From NCBI RefSeq assembly GCF_900111015.1, contig NZ_FOFS01000001.1:186001-250000 (forward strand): DNA of 64,000 nucleotides, written 5' to 3'. The notes below the pieces were generated by a model. The model worked only from the letters and a program-made list of their open reading frames with translations. It searched no databases and was not told the DNA's origin. The position numbers were made by a program, and so were the translations under genes. Source of the stretch: Solimonas aquatica (GTDB lineage: Bacteria; Pseudomonadota; Gammaproteobacteria; Nevskiales; Nevskiaceae). Below, in pieces: positions 44,128 to 53,707 of this stretch (position 1 is its first letter; each line of letters opens with the position of its first letter).

Positions 44128-45027
44128 TTAAAGTTCGCCGCCGGTCTTGCCGGGCTGCCACTGTCCCAGCGTCTGACCCATGCGCACCGGCTGACCCGGT
44201 GCGAGTTGCGCGGCCCAGCGCAGGCTGCCGGCAGGGGCGAGCAGGATCACGGTGGAGCCCATGTTGAAGCGGCCCATCTCGGCGCCGCGTGACAGCGACA
44301 GGGCCTGCGTCGGCCGCTGTGCCTGCGGCGCGATGCCGCGACGGTGCGGGGGCGTGACCTGGCCGCTCCACACGGTCTCCAGCGAGCCCACGAACAGCGC
44401 GCCGATCATCGACAGCACGAAGGGGCCGGCACTGGTGTCGAAGCAGGCATTGAGCCGTTCATTGCGCGCGAACAGGCGCGGCAGCGCGCGCGCGGTGGCG
44501 GCGTTGACCGAGAACAGCCGGCCCGGCACATACGTCCATTGCTTGAGCGTGCCGCTCACCGGCATGTGGATGCGGTGGTAGTTGTAGGGCGCCAGATAAA
44601 TGGTGCAGAACTCGCCGCCCTCGAACTGCGCCGCCAGGGGATCGCCGGCCAGCAGTTCGGCGACGCTGTAATCATGCCCCTTGGCCTGGATCAGGCGGCC
44701 GCGCTCGATGCGTCCGAACTGGCTGATGGTGCCATCCACCGGCGAGACGAAGGCCAGCGGATCGCCGGCCAGGGGCCGTGCGCCGGGCTTGAGTGCGCGG
44801 GTGAAGAAATGATTGAAGCTCTGATAAGCCTCGATGTTCTCGTGCTCGGCTTCCGTCAGATCGATGGTGTAGCCGCGCAGGAACGCGCGGATCAGCGCGT
44901 TCTTGAAGGCCGGGTGACGGATCTGCGTCAGCCGGTACACCTGCAGCGACAGCCAGCGCGTGGGCAGTGCACGTTGCAGCAGGCCGAACAGGGTATCGCC
45001 CAGGCCGGCATCGGAAGCGGCGCTCAT
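44128..45027 (-). CDS. psd: phosphatidylserine decarboxylase proenzyme
   Basis: 299 residues. The self-cleavage motif is FNMGSTVILL, M-G-S-T in place of the usual L-G-S-T; the Ser becomes the pyruvoyl group. Other family blocks are VSPVDGTISQFG and YNYHRIHMPVSG. It makes phosphatidylethanolamine at the inner membrane. Its start overlaps the SCO gene stop by ATGA. Confidence 0.95.
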   Translation of the reverse strand: MSAASDAGLGDTLFGLLQRALPTRWLSLQVYRLTQIRHPAFKNALIRAFLRGYTIDLTEAEHENIEAYQSFNHFFTRALKPGARPLAGDPLAFVSPVDGTISQFGRIERGRLIQAKGHDYSVAELLAGDPLAAQFEGGEFCTIYLAPYNYHRIHMPVSGTLKQWTYVPGRLFSVNAATARALPRLFARNERLNACFDTSAGPFVLSMIGALFVGSLETVWSGQVTPPHRRGIAPQAQRPTQALSLSRGAEMGRFNMGSTVILLAPAGSLRWAAQLAPGQPVRMGQTLGQWQPGKTGGEL

Positions 45028-45647
45028 GCGCCGCTCTTGAGCAGCTTGCGGAAATCCTGAACCAGCGCATCCACGGTGAAGGGCGGGGTGAGATAGCCGG
45101 CGAGCCGGCCCTGCGGATCCAGCAGCACCAGGGCTGCGGAATGATCCATGGTGTAGCTGCCGCTTTCGCCCGGCACTTTCACATACACCACGCCCAGGGT
45201 CTGCGCCACACGCTTCAGGTTCGGCTCGGGCGTGATCAGGCCGAGGAAATGCGGGTTGAAGTAATGCAGATACTGGCCCAGCCGCTCCGGCGTGTCGCGC
45301 TCGGGATCCACGGTGAGCATCGCCACCTGCAGTTGCTCGGCCTGCGGCCCCAGCTGGATCAGCACCTGCTTGAGCAGGGCCATGGTGGTCGGGCAGATGT
45401 CGGGGCAGGAGGTGTAGCCGGGGAAGATCAGCGTCCAGTGTTTCTGGAGACGCGACTGCGCATAGGGCTGATTCTGGTCATCGAGCAGATTGAGTTCCGG
45501 CAGCGCGCGTGGCTGCGGCAGCAGGGTGCCCGACTGCAGCACCACGGCATCGGGGCGCATGGCCAGGGCCAGCAGCAGACCGCCGGCCAGGGCCACGGCG
45601 GCGACGGTCAGCAGCAGCAGGGAACGGTTCGAGGAAGGAGCGGGCAA
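45024..45647 (-). CDS. SCO1/SenC-family copper chaperone
   Basis: 207 residues with an N-terminal membrane anchor (LLLLTVAAVALAGGLLLALA) and a thioredoxin-like fold. The copper-binding C-x-x-x-C is in YTSCPDICPTTMALL, with the distal His in YTMDHSAALVLLD. SCO proteins load copper into the Cu-A centre of cytochrome oxidase. No oxidase genes are in the window. Confidence 0.93.
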   Translation of the reverse strand: MPAPSSNRSLLLLTVAAVALAGGLLLALAMRPDAVVLQSGTLLPQPRALPELNLLDDQNQPYAQSRLQKHWTLIFPGYTSCPDICPTTMALLKQVLIQLGPQAEQLQVAMLTVDPERDTPERLGQYLHYFNPHFLGLITPEPNLKRVAQTLGVVYVKVPGESGSYTMDHSAALVLLDPQGRLAGYLTPPFTVDALVQDFRKLLKSGA

Positions 45648-45689
45648 GGGCGTTCAAGCGGCTCTGCGGCCGTCGGCAGGTGGTGGGCA

Positions 45690-45704
45690 GGGCCGTTACG
45701 GCCC
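45690..45704. promoter_or_regulatory. 15-nt palindrome in the divergent sco/prmB region
   Basis: GGGCCG-TTA-CGGCCC lies between the SCO gene start (45647) and prmB (45745). It may be an operator, but the high GC makes chance palindromes common. AT-rich sequence next to it (CATAATT, CCATTATTTCA) could hold the prmB -10 region. Confidence 0.3.
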
Positions 45705-45744
45705 ATAATTCGCGCCCATTATTTCACAGACCCGCACCCCGCCG

Positions 45745-46644
45745 ATGCCACGCCCGTTTGAGACCGAAGCCCTGCGCAGCGTGCGTGATCTGGTGCGCTG
45801 GGGTGCGAGCCGTTTCCAGGAGGCCGGTCTGCACTACGGCCACGGCAGCGACAACGCCCTGGACGAAGCCTATGCCCTGGTGCTGCACGCCCTGCGTCTG
45901 CCCGGCGATCTGCCCACCGTGTATCTGGAGGCCGCGGTCACCGCCAGCGAGCGCGGTCAGGTCCTGAAGCTGCTGCGTGAACGCATCAGCACGCGCAAGC
46001 CGGCGGCCTATCTGATGGGCCACATCCAGTTCGCGGGCCTGGACTTCGAGGTCAATGAAAACGTCCTGATTCCGCGCTCGCCGATCGCCGAGCTGATCGA
46101 GCGCGGTTTTGCGCCCTGGCTGCAGGAGCCGCCGGCACGGGTGCTGGATCTGTGCACCGGCAGCGGCTGCATCGGCATTGCCTGCGCGGTGGCCTTCGAG
46201 GAGGCCGAGGTGGATCTGGCCGACATCAGCGGCAAGGCGCTGGAAGTGGCGCGACGCAATATCCAGCGCCATGTGCTGGGCAATCGCGTGCGCGCGATCA
46301 GGTCCGATCTGTTCAGCGCCCTGGCCAATGACAGCTACGATCTGATCGTCAGCAACCCGCCTTACGTGCCGAACGCCGAGTGGCGTGAACTGGCTGCCGA
46401 GTACCAGCACGAGCCCAAGCTGGCGCTGGCCGCCGGCCGCGACGGCATGGATCTGGTGGCGAAGATTCTCGAACAGTCCGCACGGCATCTGAATCCGAAC
46501 GGCTGGCTGGTCTGCGAAGTCGGCGGCAGCGTCGCCGAGTTCGAGACGCGCTGGCCGGACCTGCCGGTCACCTGGGTGGAATTCGAGCGCGGCGGCGACG
46601 GCGTCTTTATCATTTCGCGCGAAGAACTCGCGGCACGGTTTTAA
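45745..46644 (+). CDS. prmB: 50S ribosomal protein L3 glutamine methyltransferase
   Basis: 299 residues. The SAM-binding motif is VLDLCTGSGCIGIACA and the catalytic NPPY is in IVSNPPYVPNAEW; NVLIPRSPIAELIE distinguishes it from PrmC-like relatives. It methylates Gln of protein L3. It is followed after 6 nt by aroC, a conserved neighbourhood in gammaproteobacteria. Confidence 0.95.
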   Translation: MPRPFETEALRSVRDLVRWGASRFQEAGLHYGHGSDNALDEAYALVLHALRLPGDLPTVYLEAAVTASERGQVLKLLRERISTRKPAAYLMGHIQFAGLDFEVNENVLIPRSPIAELIERGFAPWLQEPPARVLDLCTGSGCIGIACAVAFEEAEVDLADISGKALEVARRNIQRHVLGNRVRAIRSDLFSALANDSYDLIVSNPPYVPNAEWRELAAEYQHEPKLALAAGRDGMDLVAKILEQSARHLNPNGWLVCEVGGSVAEFETRWPDLPVTWVEFERGGDGVFIISREELAARF

Positions 46645-46650
46645 TTTTCT

Positions 46651-47748
46651 ATGTCCGGCAACTCCTTCGGCAAACTCTTCTGCGTCACCAGCTTCGGCGA
46701 GAGCCACGGCGCCGGCATCGGCTGCGTGGTGGACGGCTGTCCGCCGGGCCTGGAGCTGAGCGAGGCCGACATCCAGCCGGAACTGGACCGGCGCAAGCCC
46801 GGCACCTCCAAGTACGTCACGCAGCGCAAGGAAGCCGATCAGGTCGAGATCCTCTCCGGCGTGTTCGAGGGCAAGACCACCGGCACGCCGATCGCCATGC
46901 TGATCCGCAACACCGATCAGCGCTCCTACGACTACGCCAAGATCGCGCAGGTGTTCCGGCCCAATCATGCCGACTACGCCTACATCCAGAAGTACGGCAT
47001 CCGCGATCATCGCGGCGGTGGCCGTTCCAGCGCGCGTGAAACCGCGGTGCGTGTGGCGGCGGGCGCCATCGCCCGCAAGTATCTGCGTCAGCGCCTGGGC
47101 ATCGAGATCCGCGGCTGCGTGGAGCAGGTGGGCGATATCGTCTGCGCGATCCGCGACTGGGATGCGGTGAATGCCAATCCCTTCTTCTGCGCCGATCCGG
47201 CGCGCGTACCGGAACTCGAAGCGCTGATCGATCAACTGCGCAGCGAGGGCGATTCCATCGGCGCGCGCCTGTACGTGGAAGCGCGCAATGTGCCGCCGGG
47301 TCTGGGCGAGCCGGTGTTCGACCGCCTGGATGCCGACATCGCGCAGGCGCTGATGTCGATCAACGCGGTCAAGGGTGTGGAGATCGGCGACGGCATGGCG
47401 GTGGCCGGCATGCGCGGCACCGCGCATCGCGACGAACTCACGCCGCAGGGCTTTCTCGCCAATCACTCCGGCGGCATCAGCGGCGGCATCTCCACCGGCC
47501 AGAGCATCGTCGCGCGCTACGCCATCAAACCCACTTCCAGCATCACCACGCCGGGGCAGAGCATCGACGAGACCGGTGCGGCGACCAGCATGCGCACCAC
47601 GGGCCGTCACGACCCCTGCGTGGGCCTGCGCGCCACGCCCATCGGCGAGGCGATGCTGGCCCTGGTGCTGATGGACCACTTCCTGCGCAACCGCGCGCAG
47701 AACGCCGACGTGGTGCCGGCCACGCCGCGCATTCCCGGCGAGATATAA
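46651..47748 (+). CDS. aroC: chorismate synthase
   Basis: 365 residues, normal length. Motifs include [29 protein letters not shown] and [14 protein letters not shown]. It turns EPSP into chorismate with reduced FMN, linking aroA in the supraoperon to pheA and tyrA. The gap to the next gene is 4 nt. Confidence 0.97.
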   Translation: MSGNSFGKLFCVTSFGESHGAGIGCVVDGCPPGLELSEADIQPELDRRKPGTSKYVTQRKEADQVEILSGVFEGKTTGTPIAMLIRNTDQRSYDYAKIAQVFRPNHADYAYIQKYGIRDHRGGGRSSARETAVRVAAGAIARKYLRQRLGIEIRGCVEQVGDIVCAIRDWDAVNANPFFCADPARVPELEALIDQLRSEGDSIGARLYVEARNVPPGLGEPVFDRLDADIAQALMSINAVKGVEIGDGMAVAGMRGTAHRDELTPQGFLANHSGGISGGISTGQSIVARYAIKPTSSITTPGQSIDETGAATSMRTTGRHDPCVGLRATPIGEAMLALVLMDHFLRNRAQNADVVPATPRIPGEI

Positions 47749-47752
47749 ATCC

Positions 47753-48958
47753 ATGCCCGGCCCCACCGCAGGCGCCGCGCACAGCCGCCTGCAGTGGCGG
47801 CTCGCCGCGTTTTATTTTTTCTACTACGGCACGGTCGGCGCGTTCATGCCGTACTGGTCGCCGTATCTGGCCGCGCGCGGTTTCACGCCGGTGCAGATGG
47901 GCATCGTCTACGCGGCCATGGGCATTCTGCGCTGCGTGGTGCCGCTGGGCTGGGGCTGGTACGCGGATCGCAGCGGCCGGCGCATCGGCCTGATCCGCGT
48001 CGGCAGTCTCGCAGCGCTGGCGCTGTTCATGCTCATTCCCTTTGTGCCCGGCGTGTTCTGGGTGAGCGTGTGCATGCTGTCCTATGCGCTGTTCTGGCAC
48101 GGGCTGCTGGCGCAGTTCGAGGCGGTGGCGCTGACGCATCTGGAAGCCATCAATGCCGACTACGCCCATGTGCGGCTCTGGGGCTCGCTGGGCTTCATCG
48201 TCTCGGTGCTGGGGCTGGCGCCGCTGCTGGATCGCACCGGTGCGCTGTGGCTGCCGTATCTGGTGGCGGTGTTCTGGATCGGCATGGCGGCGAGCAGCTG
48301 GCTGGTGCCGGAGGCGCCGAAGCTGCCACAGCACCGCGAGCGCGAAGGCGGCCTGCTGCGGGTGCTGCGCGATCCGGGCGTGATCGCCTTGCTGCTGGTC
48401 TGCCTGTGTTCGCAGACCAGCTTCGCGCCGTACTACAACTTCTTCACGCTGTTCGTGGAACGCGAAGGGCACAGCCATACCCTGATCGGCTGGCTGTGGG
48501 CGGTGGCGGTGACGGCGGAGATCGGCTTTTTTCTCTACGCCTCGCGGCTGATTCCGCGCCTGGGCGAACGGCGCATGATGATCATCGCGCTGGCCGCCAC
48601 CGCGCTGCGCTGGGCGCTCACCGCGATCGGCGCGGGCTCGCTGCCGCTGCTTCTGCTGCTGCAGCTCGGGCACGCCTTGAGCTTTGCCGCGTTTCACGCG
48701 GTGGCCATGCGCTACGTGCAGCATTACTTCCCCGGCAGCCTGCAGGGTCGCGGGCAGGCGCTGTACAACGCCATGGCCTACGGCGTGGGCGGCTCCATCG
48801 GCAGCATCGGCGGCGGTTACATCTGGCAGCTCTGGGACCCGCAGGCGGTTTTTTATGCTGCGGCGCTGATCGGCGCGGGCGGTTTCTGGCTGGCCTGGCG
48901 GCGACTGCCCGGCATTGTTGTTTCAGACAGGCCCCATAGCGCAAAAGTCATAGGTTAG
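47753..48958 (+). CDS. MFS transporter, phenylpropionate-permease-like
   Basis: 401 residues with about 12 membrane helices. The opening LAAFYFFYYGTVGAFMPYWSPYL and the MFS-1-like segment HVRLWGSLGFIVSVLG are typical of the HcaT/phenylpropionate permease group. Substrate is unknown. Close spacing suggests co-transcription with aroC. Confidence 0.85.
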   Translation: MPGPTAGAAHSRLQWRLAAFYFFYYGTVGAFMPYWSPYLAARGFTPVQMGIVYAAMGILRCVVPLGWGWYADRSGRRIGLIRVGSLAALALFMLIPFVPGVFWVSVCMLSYALFWHGLLAQFEAVALTHLEAINADYAHVRLWGSLGFIVSVLGLAPLLDRTGALWLPYLVAVFWIGMAASSWLVPEAPKLPQHREREGGLLRVLRDPGVIALLLVCLCSQTSFAPYYNFFTLFVEREGHSHTLIGWLWAVAVTAEIGFFLYASRLIPRLGERRMMIIALAATALRWALTAIGAGSLPLLLLLQLGHALSFAAFHAVAMRYVQHYFPGSLQGRGQALYNAMAYGVGGSIGSIGGGYIWQLWDPQAVFYAAALIGAGGFWLAWRRLPGIVVSDRPHSAKVIG

Positions 48959-49005
48959 GCGCGCAAGGGCGTAACATAATCGCAGCGTTCTACGGACCCC
49001 TGCGT

Positions 49006-50469
49006 ATGCGCCTTCTCCTCATTGCGATGCTGGCTGTTCTCACGCTGCTCAGCGCGGGCGTGCAGGCAGCGTCCAATCCGCGTGAGGCCTTGCATGCGCT
49101 GGACCGCCTCAGCTACGGCCCGGCGCCAGGCGATCTGGAGCATGTGCTGAAGATCGGCGTGCAGGCTTATATCGCCGAGCAGCTGAATCCGGAAAAAATC
49201 GAGGAATCCGAAGCGCTGCTCGCGCAGTTGGCGGAGCTCGATACCCTGTCGCGCACGCCGGCCGATCTGTTTACCAAGCTCAGCTGGCCGGCACTGAAGA
49301 AAGTGGCCAATCAGCCCGACGAGGTGCGCAAGCTGCAGCAGGAGCAGGATCGCGTGCGCCTGCAGGCGGCGCAGGCGCGTCTGCTGCATGCGCTGTACAG
49401 CCCGGCGCAGCTGCGCGAGCTGATGGTCGAGTTCTGGTTCAATCACTTCAACGTCTTTGCCGATCGCAGCCAGGAGACGCGGCTCTGGGTCTGGTCCTAC
49501 GAGCGTGACGCCATCCGTCCCTACGCCCTGGGCAAGTTCCGCGACCTGCTCGGCGCCACCGCGCATCATCCGGCCATGCTGTTCTATCTGGACAACTGGC
49601 TGAGCAAGGCGCCGGGCAGCCCCGGTGGCGGACTCAACGAAAACTACGCGCGCGAGCTGATGGAGCTGCACACCCTGGGTGTGGACGGCGGCTACACGCA
49701 GGATGATGTGGTGGCGCTGGCGCGCATCCTCAGCGGCTGGACCTACCGCCCGCACGATCTGGAACGCGGCGTCGATCCGGCGTTTTATTTCGACGCCGCC
49801 ACGCATGATCGCGGCGCCAAGCAGTTCCTCGGCCGTTACTTCGGGCCCGATGGCGGTCTGCAGGAAGGCGAGCAGGCGCTGGACATGCTGGCGGCCAGTC
49901 CGCAGACCGCGCGGCACATCGCCTACCAGCTGGCGCAATACTTCGTCGCCGACCAGCCGCCGCCGAATCTGGTGCGCAAGCTGGCCTGGCGTTTCGAGAC
50001 CAGCAAGGGCGATATCCGCGAGGTGCTGGCCACGCTGTTCGCCAGCAGCGAGTTCTGGGATGCACAGAACACCGGCAACAAGTTCAAGACCCCGCTGCAG
50101 TATCTGCTGTCCAGCCTGCGCGCCAGCGGCCTGCCGCCGGTGCAGGATGTGCGGCCGCTGCTGAATGTGCTGCAGTCCTCCGGCCAGCCGCTGTACGGCT
50201 GCCTCACGCCCGACGGCTACGCGCACACGCGCGAGGCCTGGTTCAATCCCGACGCGCTGCTCTACCGTCTCAACTTCGCCAGCGCTTTCGGTCTGGGCCT
50301 GGTGCCCTTGTGGAAGGGCGAAGCCCTGGGCAGCAAGCCCGATGCCTTCATCGTGCAGGCCAGTCAGGGTCAGCGCTTTTCGCTCAACACCCTGGAGTCG
50401 CTGGCCGATGCACACGAGCAGTTGCGCGCCGGCATGCTGCTGGCCAGCCCGGAGTTCATGCGGCGATGA
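49006..50469 (+). CDS. DUF1800 secreted protein
   Basis: 487 residues with a signal peptide (LLLIAMLAVLTLLSAGVQA). The family motifs LDRLSYGPAPGDLEHV, FWFNHFNVFADRS and NENYARELMELHTLGVDGGY are present. Biochemical role is unknown; these genes are almost always paired with a DUF1501 gene, as here through an ATGA overlap. Confidence 0.9.
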   Translation: MRLLLIAMLAVLTLLSAGVQAASNPREALHALDRLSYGPAPGDLEHVLKIGVQAYIAEQLNPEKIEESEALLAQLAELDTLSRTPADLFTKLSWPALKKVANQPDEVRKLQQEQDRVRLQAAQARLLHALYSPAQLRELMVEFWFNHFNVFADRSQETRLWVWSYERDAIRPYALGKFRDLLGATAHHPAMLFYLDNWLSKAPGSPGGGLNENYARELMELHTLGVDGGYTQDDVVALARILSGWTYRPHDLERGVDPAFYFDAATHDRGAKQFLGRYFGPDGGLQEGEQALDMLAASPQTARHIAYQLAQYFVADQPPPNLVRKLAWRFETSKGDIREVLATLFASSEFWDAQNTGNKFKTPLQYLLSSLRASGLPPVQDVRPLLNVLQSSGQPLYGCLTPDGYAHTREAWFNPDALLYRLNFASAFGLGLVPLWKGEALGSKPDAFIVQASQGQRFSLNTLESLADAHEQLRAGMLLASPEFMRR

Positions 50470-51704
50470 AAGCCCGGTCCGTCAGGCGTCGTGAAGTCCT
50501 GGGCGCACTCGCGGCGCTGGGTGGCCTGGGTCTTGGCGGGCGCGTGTTTGCCGCGCCGCCCAGCGAAGCCGGCCCTCGGCTGGTGACGATTCTGCTGCGC
50601 GGCGCGGTGGACGGGCTCAACGTGGTCACCCCGTACACCGATGCGCGCTACTACCAGGCGCGCAGCAGCATCGCGCTGGCGCCGCCCGGCAAGGAGCAGG
50701 GCTTGCTGGATCTGGACGGGCATTTCGGCCTGCATCCGGCCTGCGCGCCGCTGCTGCCCCTGTGGCAGAGCCGGCGGCTGGCGGTGATCCATGCCGCCGG
50801 TTCACCCGATCCTTCGCGTTCGCACTTCGACGCACAGGACTTCATGGAAACCGCGCGTCCCGGCGAGCGCGAGGCCAGCGACGGCTGGCTCAACCGCGCG
50901 CTGCGCGCCATGCAGAGCCGCCAGCCGCAGGTACAGGCCTTGAGCAGCGGGCCCACGCTGTCGCGCATCAGTCGCGGCGATGAGCGCATCACCGCCGCCA
51001 TGCTCGGCGCCGACGGCGGGCGCCGCGCCACCGTCGATCAGCCGCCGGTGGCCGAAGCGCTGGCGCAGCTCTACCAGCAGGCCGGCGAGCTCAGCGGGGC
51101 CTACCGCGAAGCGCGCCAGACCCGCGAGCGCATCCTCGACGATCTGCAGCCGGCCGATGCCATGGCCCGCGCCAGCCTCGCGCAGCGTCGCGGCTTTGCG
51201 CTGGAGGCCGCGCAGCTGGCCACGCTGCTGCGCCGCCAGGCCGAGCTGCGCCTGGTGTTCACCTCGATCAACGGCTGGGATACGCATGTGCGCCAGGGCG
51301 GCGCGCAGGGCGAGCTGGCGGGGTTGCTCGACGGTTTCAGCCAGGGCCTCGCGCGGCTGGCCACCGATCTGGACAGCCTGCTCGACGACACCCTGATTCT
51401 GGTGATGTCGGAATTCGGCCGTACCCTGCGCGAGAACGGCAGCGGCGGCACCGACCATGGCCACGGCAACATCATGCTGCTGCTGGGTGCCGGTGTGGCC
51501 GGCGGCAAGGTCTACGGGCAATGGCCGGGGCTGGACGATGCCGCGCTGTTCGAGCAGCGCGATCTGGCGGTGACCACCGATTTCCGCAGCGTGCTGGCCT
51601 ATGTCGGCGAACGCCATCTGCGCTTGAGCGACAAGCAGCTGGCGGACGTGTTCCCCAAGGCGCCGCCCGCGCCGGCGGGCCTGGGCGGCTTGCTCAAGGC
51701 CTGA
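50466..51704 (+). CDS. DUF1501 Tat-exported protein
   Basis: 412 residues from the ATG at 50466, with a twin-arginine signal (VRRREVLGALAALGGLGLGG). The body has alkaline-phosphatase-like sulfatase features (TILLRGAVDGLNVVTPYTD; SEFGRTLRENGSGGTDHGHG). Activity is unproven. Overlap with the DUF1800 gene implies one complex or pathway in the periplasm. Confidence 0.9.
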   Translation: MKARSVRRREVLGALAALGGLGLGGRVFAAPPSEAGPRLVTILLRGAVDGLNVVTPYTDARYYQARSSIALAPPGKEQGLLDLDGHFGLHPACAPLLPLWQSRRLAVIHAAGSPDPSRSHFDAQDFMETARPGEREASDGWLNRALRAMQSRQPQVQALSSGPTLSRISRGDERITAAMLGADGGRRATVDQPPVAEALAQLYQQAGELSGAYREARQTRERILDDLQPADAMARASLAQRRGFALEAAQLATLLRRQAELRLVFTSINGWDTHVRQGGAQGELAGLLDGFSQGLARLATDLDSLLDDTLILVMSEFGRTLRENGSGGTDHGHGNIMLLLGAGVAGGKVYGQWPGLDDAALFEQRDLAVTTDFRSVLAYVGERHLRLSDKQLADVFPKAPPAPAGLGGLLKA

Positions 51705-51705
51705 T

Positions 51706-52134
51706 TCAGATCGCCTGCTCTTCCTGGCGCACGAAGGGCCCGAAGCAGCTCTTCAGGTCTTCCTTCTCGCAGAGCACGAACAGCTTGCCGGAGGGATGGA
51801 AGCGCAGGAACAGTGTGACTTTCTTGCCCGGCTTGGTGACCTGGCCGCTGCAGTCCTTGCCGCCGTTGTCCTTCACGATCTTGTCATCCCACTTGTAGAA
51901 GCCCTTTTCGCTGGGCTTGTCGGAGATGGTGAATTCCGACACCGCAATCTCGTTGGCGCTGGTCACCAGCGTGGTGCCGTCGGCGCGGATCTCGTAGGTC
52001 TCCACGCAGGCGCGGTTGGGAATCTGCAGCGCCCAGGTGCCGAGCAGGGGATGATCAGGGCGCAGCGCGTCGGCTGCCGGGGCGGCGCTGCTCAGGCACA
52101 TCAGCACGACAGAGCAAAACAAAGGCAGGCGCAT
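51706..52134 (-). CDS. small secreted protein of unknown function
   Basis: 142 residues with a signal peptide ([19 protein letters not shown]). Four Cys are present in the mature part (NRACVE, KDCSG, VLCEKE, KSCFG), probably disulphide-bonded. The LLGTWALQ opening and beta-rich pattern hint at a small barrel, lipocalin-like fold; I do not recognise a named family. It ends 1 nt from the DUF1501 stop on the other strand. Confidence 0.75.
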   Translation of the reverse strand: MRLPLFCSVVLMCLSSAAPAADALRPDHPLLGTWALQIPNRACVETYEIRADGTTLVTSANEIAVSEFTISDKPSEKGFYKWDDKIVKDNGGKDCSGQVTKPGKKVTLFLRFHPSGKLFVLCEKEDLKSCFGPFVRQEEQAI

Positions 52135-52175
52135 GGCGATCCGGGGGAATGTGAAAGGTCAGGACTAGGGCTAGC

Positions 52176-53087
52176 TTATTCCAGATCGACCGTCTTCACC
52201 GGCGGCAGTTCCACCGCGCCCTGCTCATGCCAGTGGCGGTGATTGAACACCTGGCCCTCGTTGCGCACGCGCAGCACGGCGGCGGGGTCGATCTCGGCGT
52301 ACAGCCACTGCGGCTGATTGAGCGTGCCGATGCCCAGCACGCCGTCATCGGGAAAGCCGCGGTCCGGCGGGCCGTAGACGGCGGCGGCACCGACATTCAC
52401 ATCCACCGCCTGCGACCAGGGCGCTTCGCCCACCAGCGGCGCCTGCGCCACATAGCACTGGTTCTCCAGCGCGCGCGCCTGTGAACCGACGCGGACGCGG
52501 TGATAGCCGCCCAGGGTGTCGGTGCAGCTGGGCACCAGAATCAGCTCCGCCCCGGCCTCGCACTGCGCGCGCGCCAGCAGCGGGAATTCGCTGTCGTAGC
52601 AGATGTTCACCGCCAGCATGCCCAGCGCGGTGCGGAACACCTTCAGGCCGCTGTCCTCGTGGTCCGTGGCGCTGCTCACGCCCCAGCTCTCGCGCTCGAA
52701 GCGGGTCATGATCTGCTTGTCCTGCCAGTCCACCGCACCGCTGGGCGCGCACAGGAAGGCGCGGTTGACGGTGCAGGCCTCGTCCAGCTGCCAGGGAAAG
52801 CTGCCGGCCAGGATGTACACGCCGTGACGCTGCGCCAGCTCGCGATGCAGCGCCAGATAGTCCTCGCGCAGGCCCTGCAGGGCTTCCAGCTGCGCGCCCA
52901 GGTTCTGCTGCAGCGCCGGATCGAGCAGGGCGCTGAAGCTCATCGAGGCGTATTCGGGATAGACCAGCAGACGCGCGCCGGCCGTCACCGCCTCTGCGCT
53001 CCAGGCGCTGATCAGCGCGGCCTGTTCGGCAAAGCTCTGCGGCTGGCTGACCGGGAACTGCGCGGCGGCGAGGCGAAAGCCGCTCAC
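52176..53087 (-). CDS. carbon-nitrogen hydrolase (nitrilase superfamily)
   Basis: 303 residues from a GTG at 53087. The Glu-Lys-Cys triad is visible: VYPEYASMS, WQDKQIMTRF and NICYDSEFPL. The GTG overlaps the stop of the GNAT gene (GTGA). In some bacteria GNAT and nitrilase domains form one polypeptide; here they are two coupled genes. The amide substrate is unknown. Confidence 0.9.
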   Translation of the reverse strand: MSGFRLAAAQFPVSQPQSFAEQAALISAWSAEAVTAGARLLVYPEYASMSFSALLDPALQQNLGAQLEALQGLREDYLALHRELAQRHGVYILAGSFPWQLDEACTVNRAFLCAPSGAVDWQDKQIMTRFERESWGVSSATDHEDSGLKVFRTALGMLAVNICYDSEFPLLARAQCEAGAELILVPSCTDTLGGYHRVRVGSQARALENQCYVAQAPLVGEAPWSQAVDVNVGAAAVYGPPDRGFPDDGVLGIGTLNQPQWLYAEIDPAAVLRVRNEGQVFNHRHWHEQGAVELPPVKTVDLE

Positions 53088-53674
53088 AGCGTGCGCATCC
53101 AGAAGGTCATGGGCTTGGCGGTGGTCACGGTGGCGCCCACGTCCAGCCAACTCAGGGACGTGCGCAGCTGCGGCTGCTTTTCATACCCGCGCCGGGCCCA
53201 GAAGGTGTCATTGGGCACGTAGTCCACGGGCTTGCGCGGATGATCCTGCGGACGGTCCACGGCGCAGAACGCGCAGCGCTTCAGGCCCAGGCGCTGCGCA
53301 TGCGCCTCGCGCAGCTCGAAGAACTTCACGCCCAGGCCGCGGCCGCGATACTGCTTGAGCAGCACCGACTCGCCGAAGTAGTCGATATCGTCCAGGGCCA
53401 TGCCGGCGTCGACGAAGGGTTGCTGCATCTCGTGCGGCGCGTCGGCCAGCGGCAGCACCGTGGAGGCGCCCACGCAGCGCTCGCCGTCCCAGACCAGAAC
53501 CGCGAGACTGCGCGGACACTTCAGGTACATATCGAGATAGTGCATCTCGTAGTCCAGCGTGCCCTCGTAGAGATACGGCCAGTCGTGGAAGACCTGGATG
53601 CGCAGCGCCGCCAGCGCCTGCAGCTGCTGACGGATCGCTTCGCCGCTGAGTGGTTCGATGCGCAGCTCGCTCAT
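53084..53674 (-). CDS. GNAT-family N-acetyltransferase
   Basis: 196 residues. The acetyl-CoA region is LLKQYRGRGLGVKFFELREAHA (R/Q-x-x-G-x-G type). The N-terminal RIQVFHDWPYLYEGTLDYE is shared with GNAT proteins found fused to nitrilase domains. Translationally coupled to the hydrolase downstream, so both probably act on one metabolite. Confidence 0.85.
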   Translation of the reverse strand: MSELRIEPLSGEAIRQQLQALAALRIQVFHDWPYLYEGTLDYEMHYLDMYLKCPRSLAVLVWDGERCVGASTVLPLADAPHEMQQPFVDAGMALDDIDYFGESVLLKQYRGRGLGVKFFELREAHAQRLGLKRCAFCAVDRPQDHPRKPVDYVPNDTFWARRGYEKQPQLRTSLSWLDVGATVTTAKPMTFWMRTL

Positions 53675-53707
53675 GGCCGGCTCCTGGCGCGTGGTGGGAT
53701 CAGTCGC

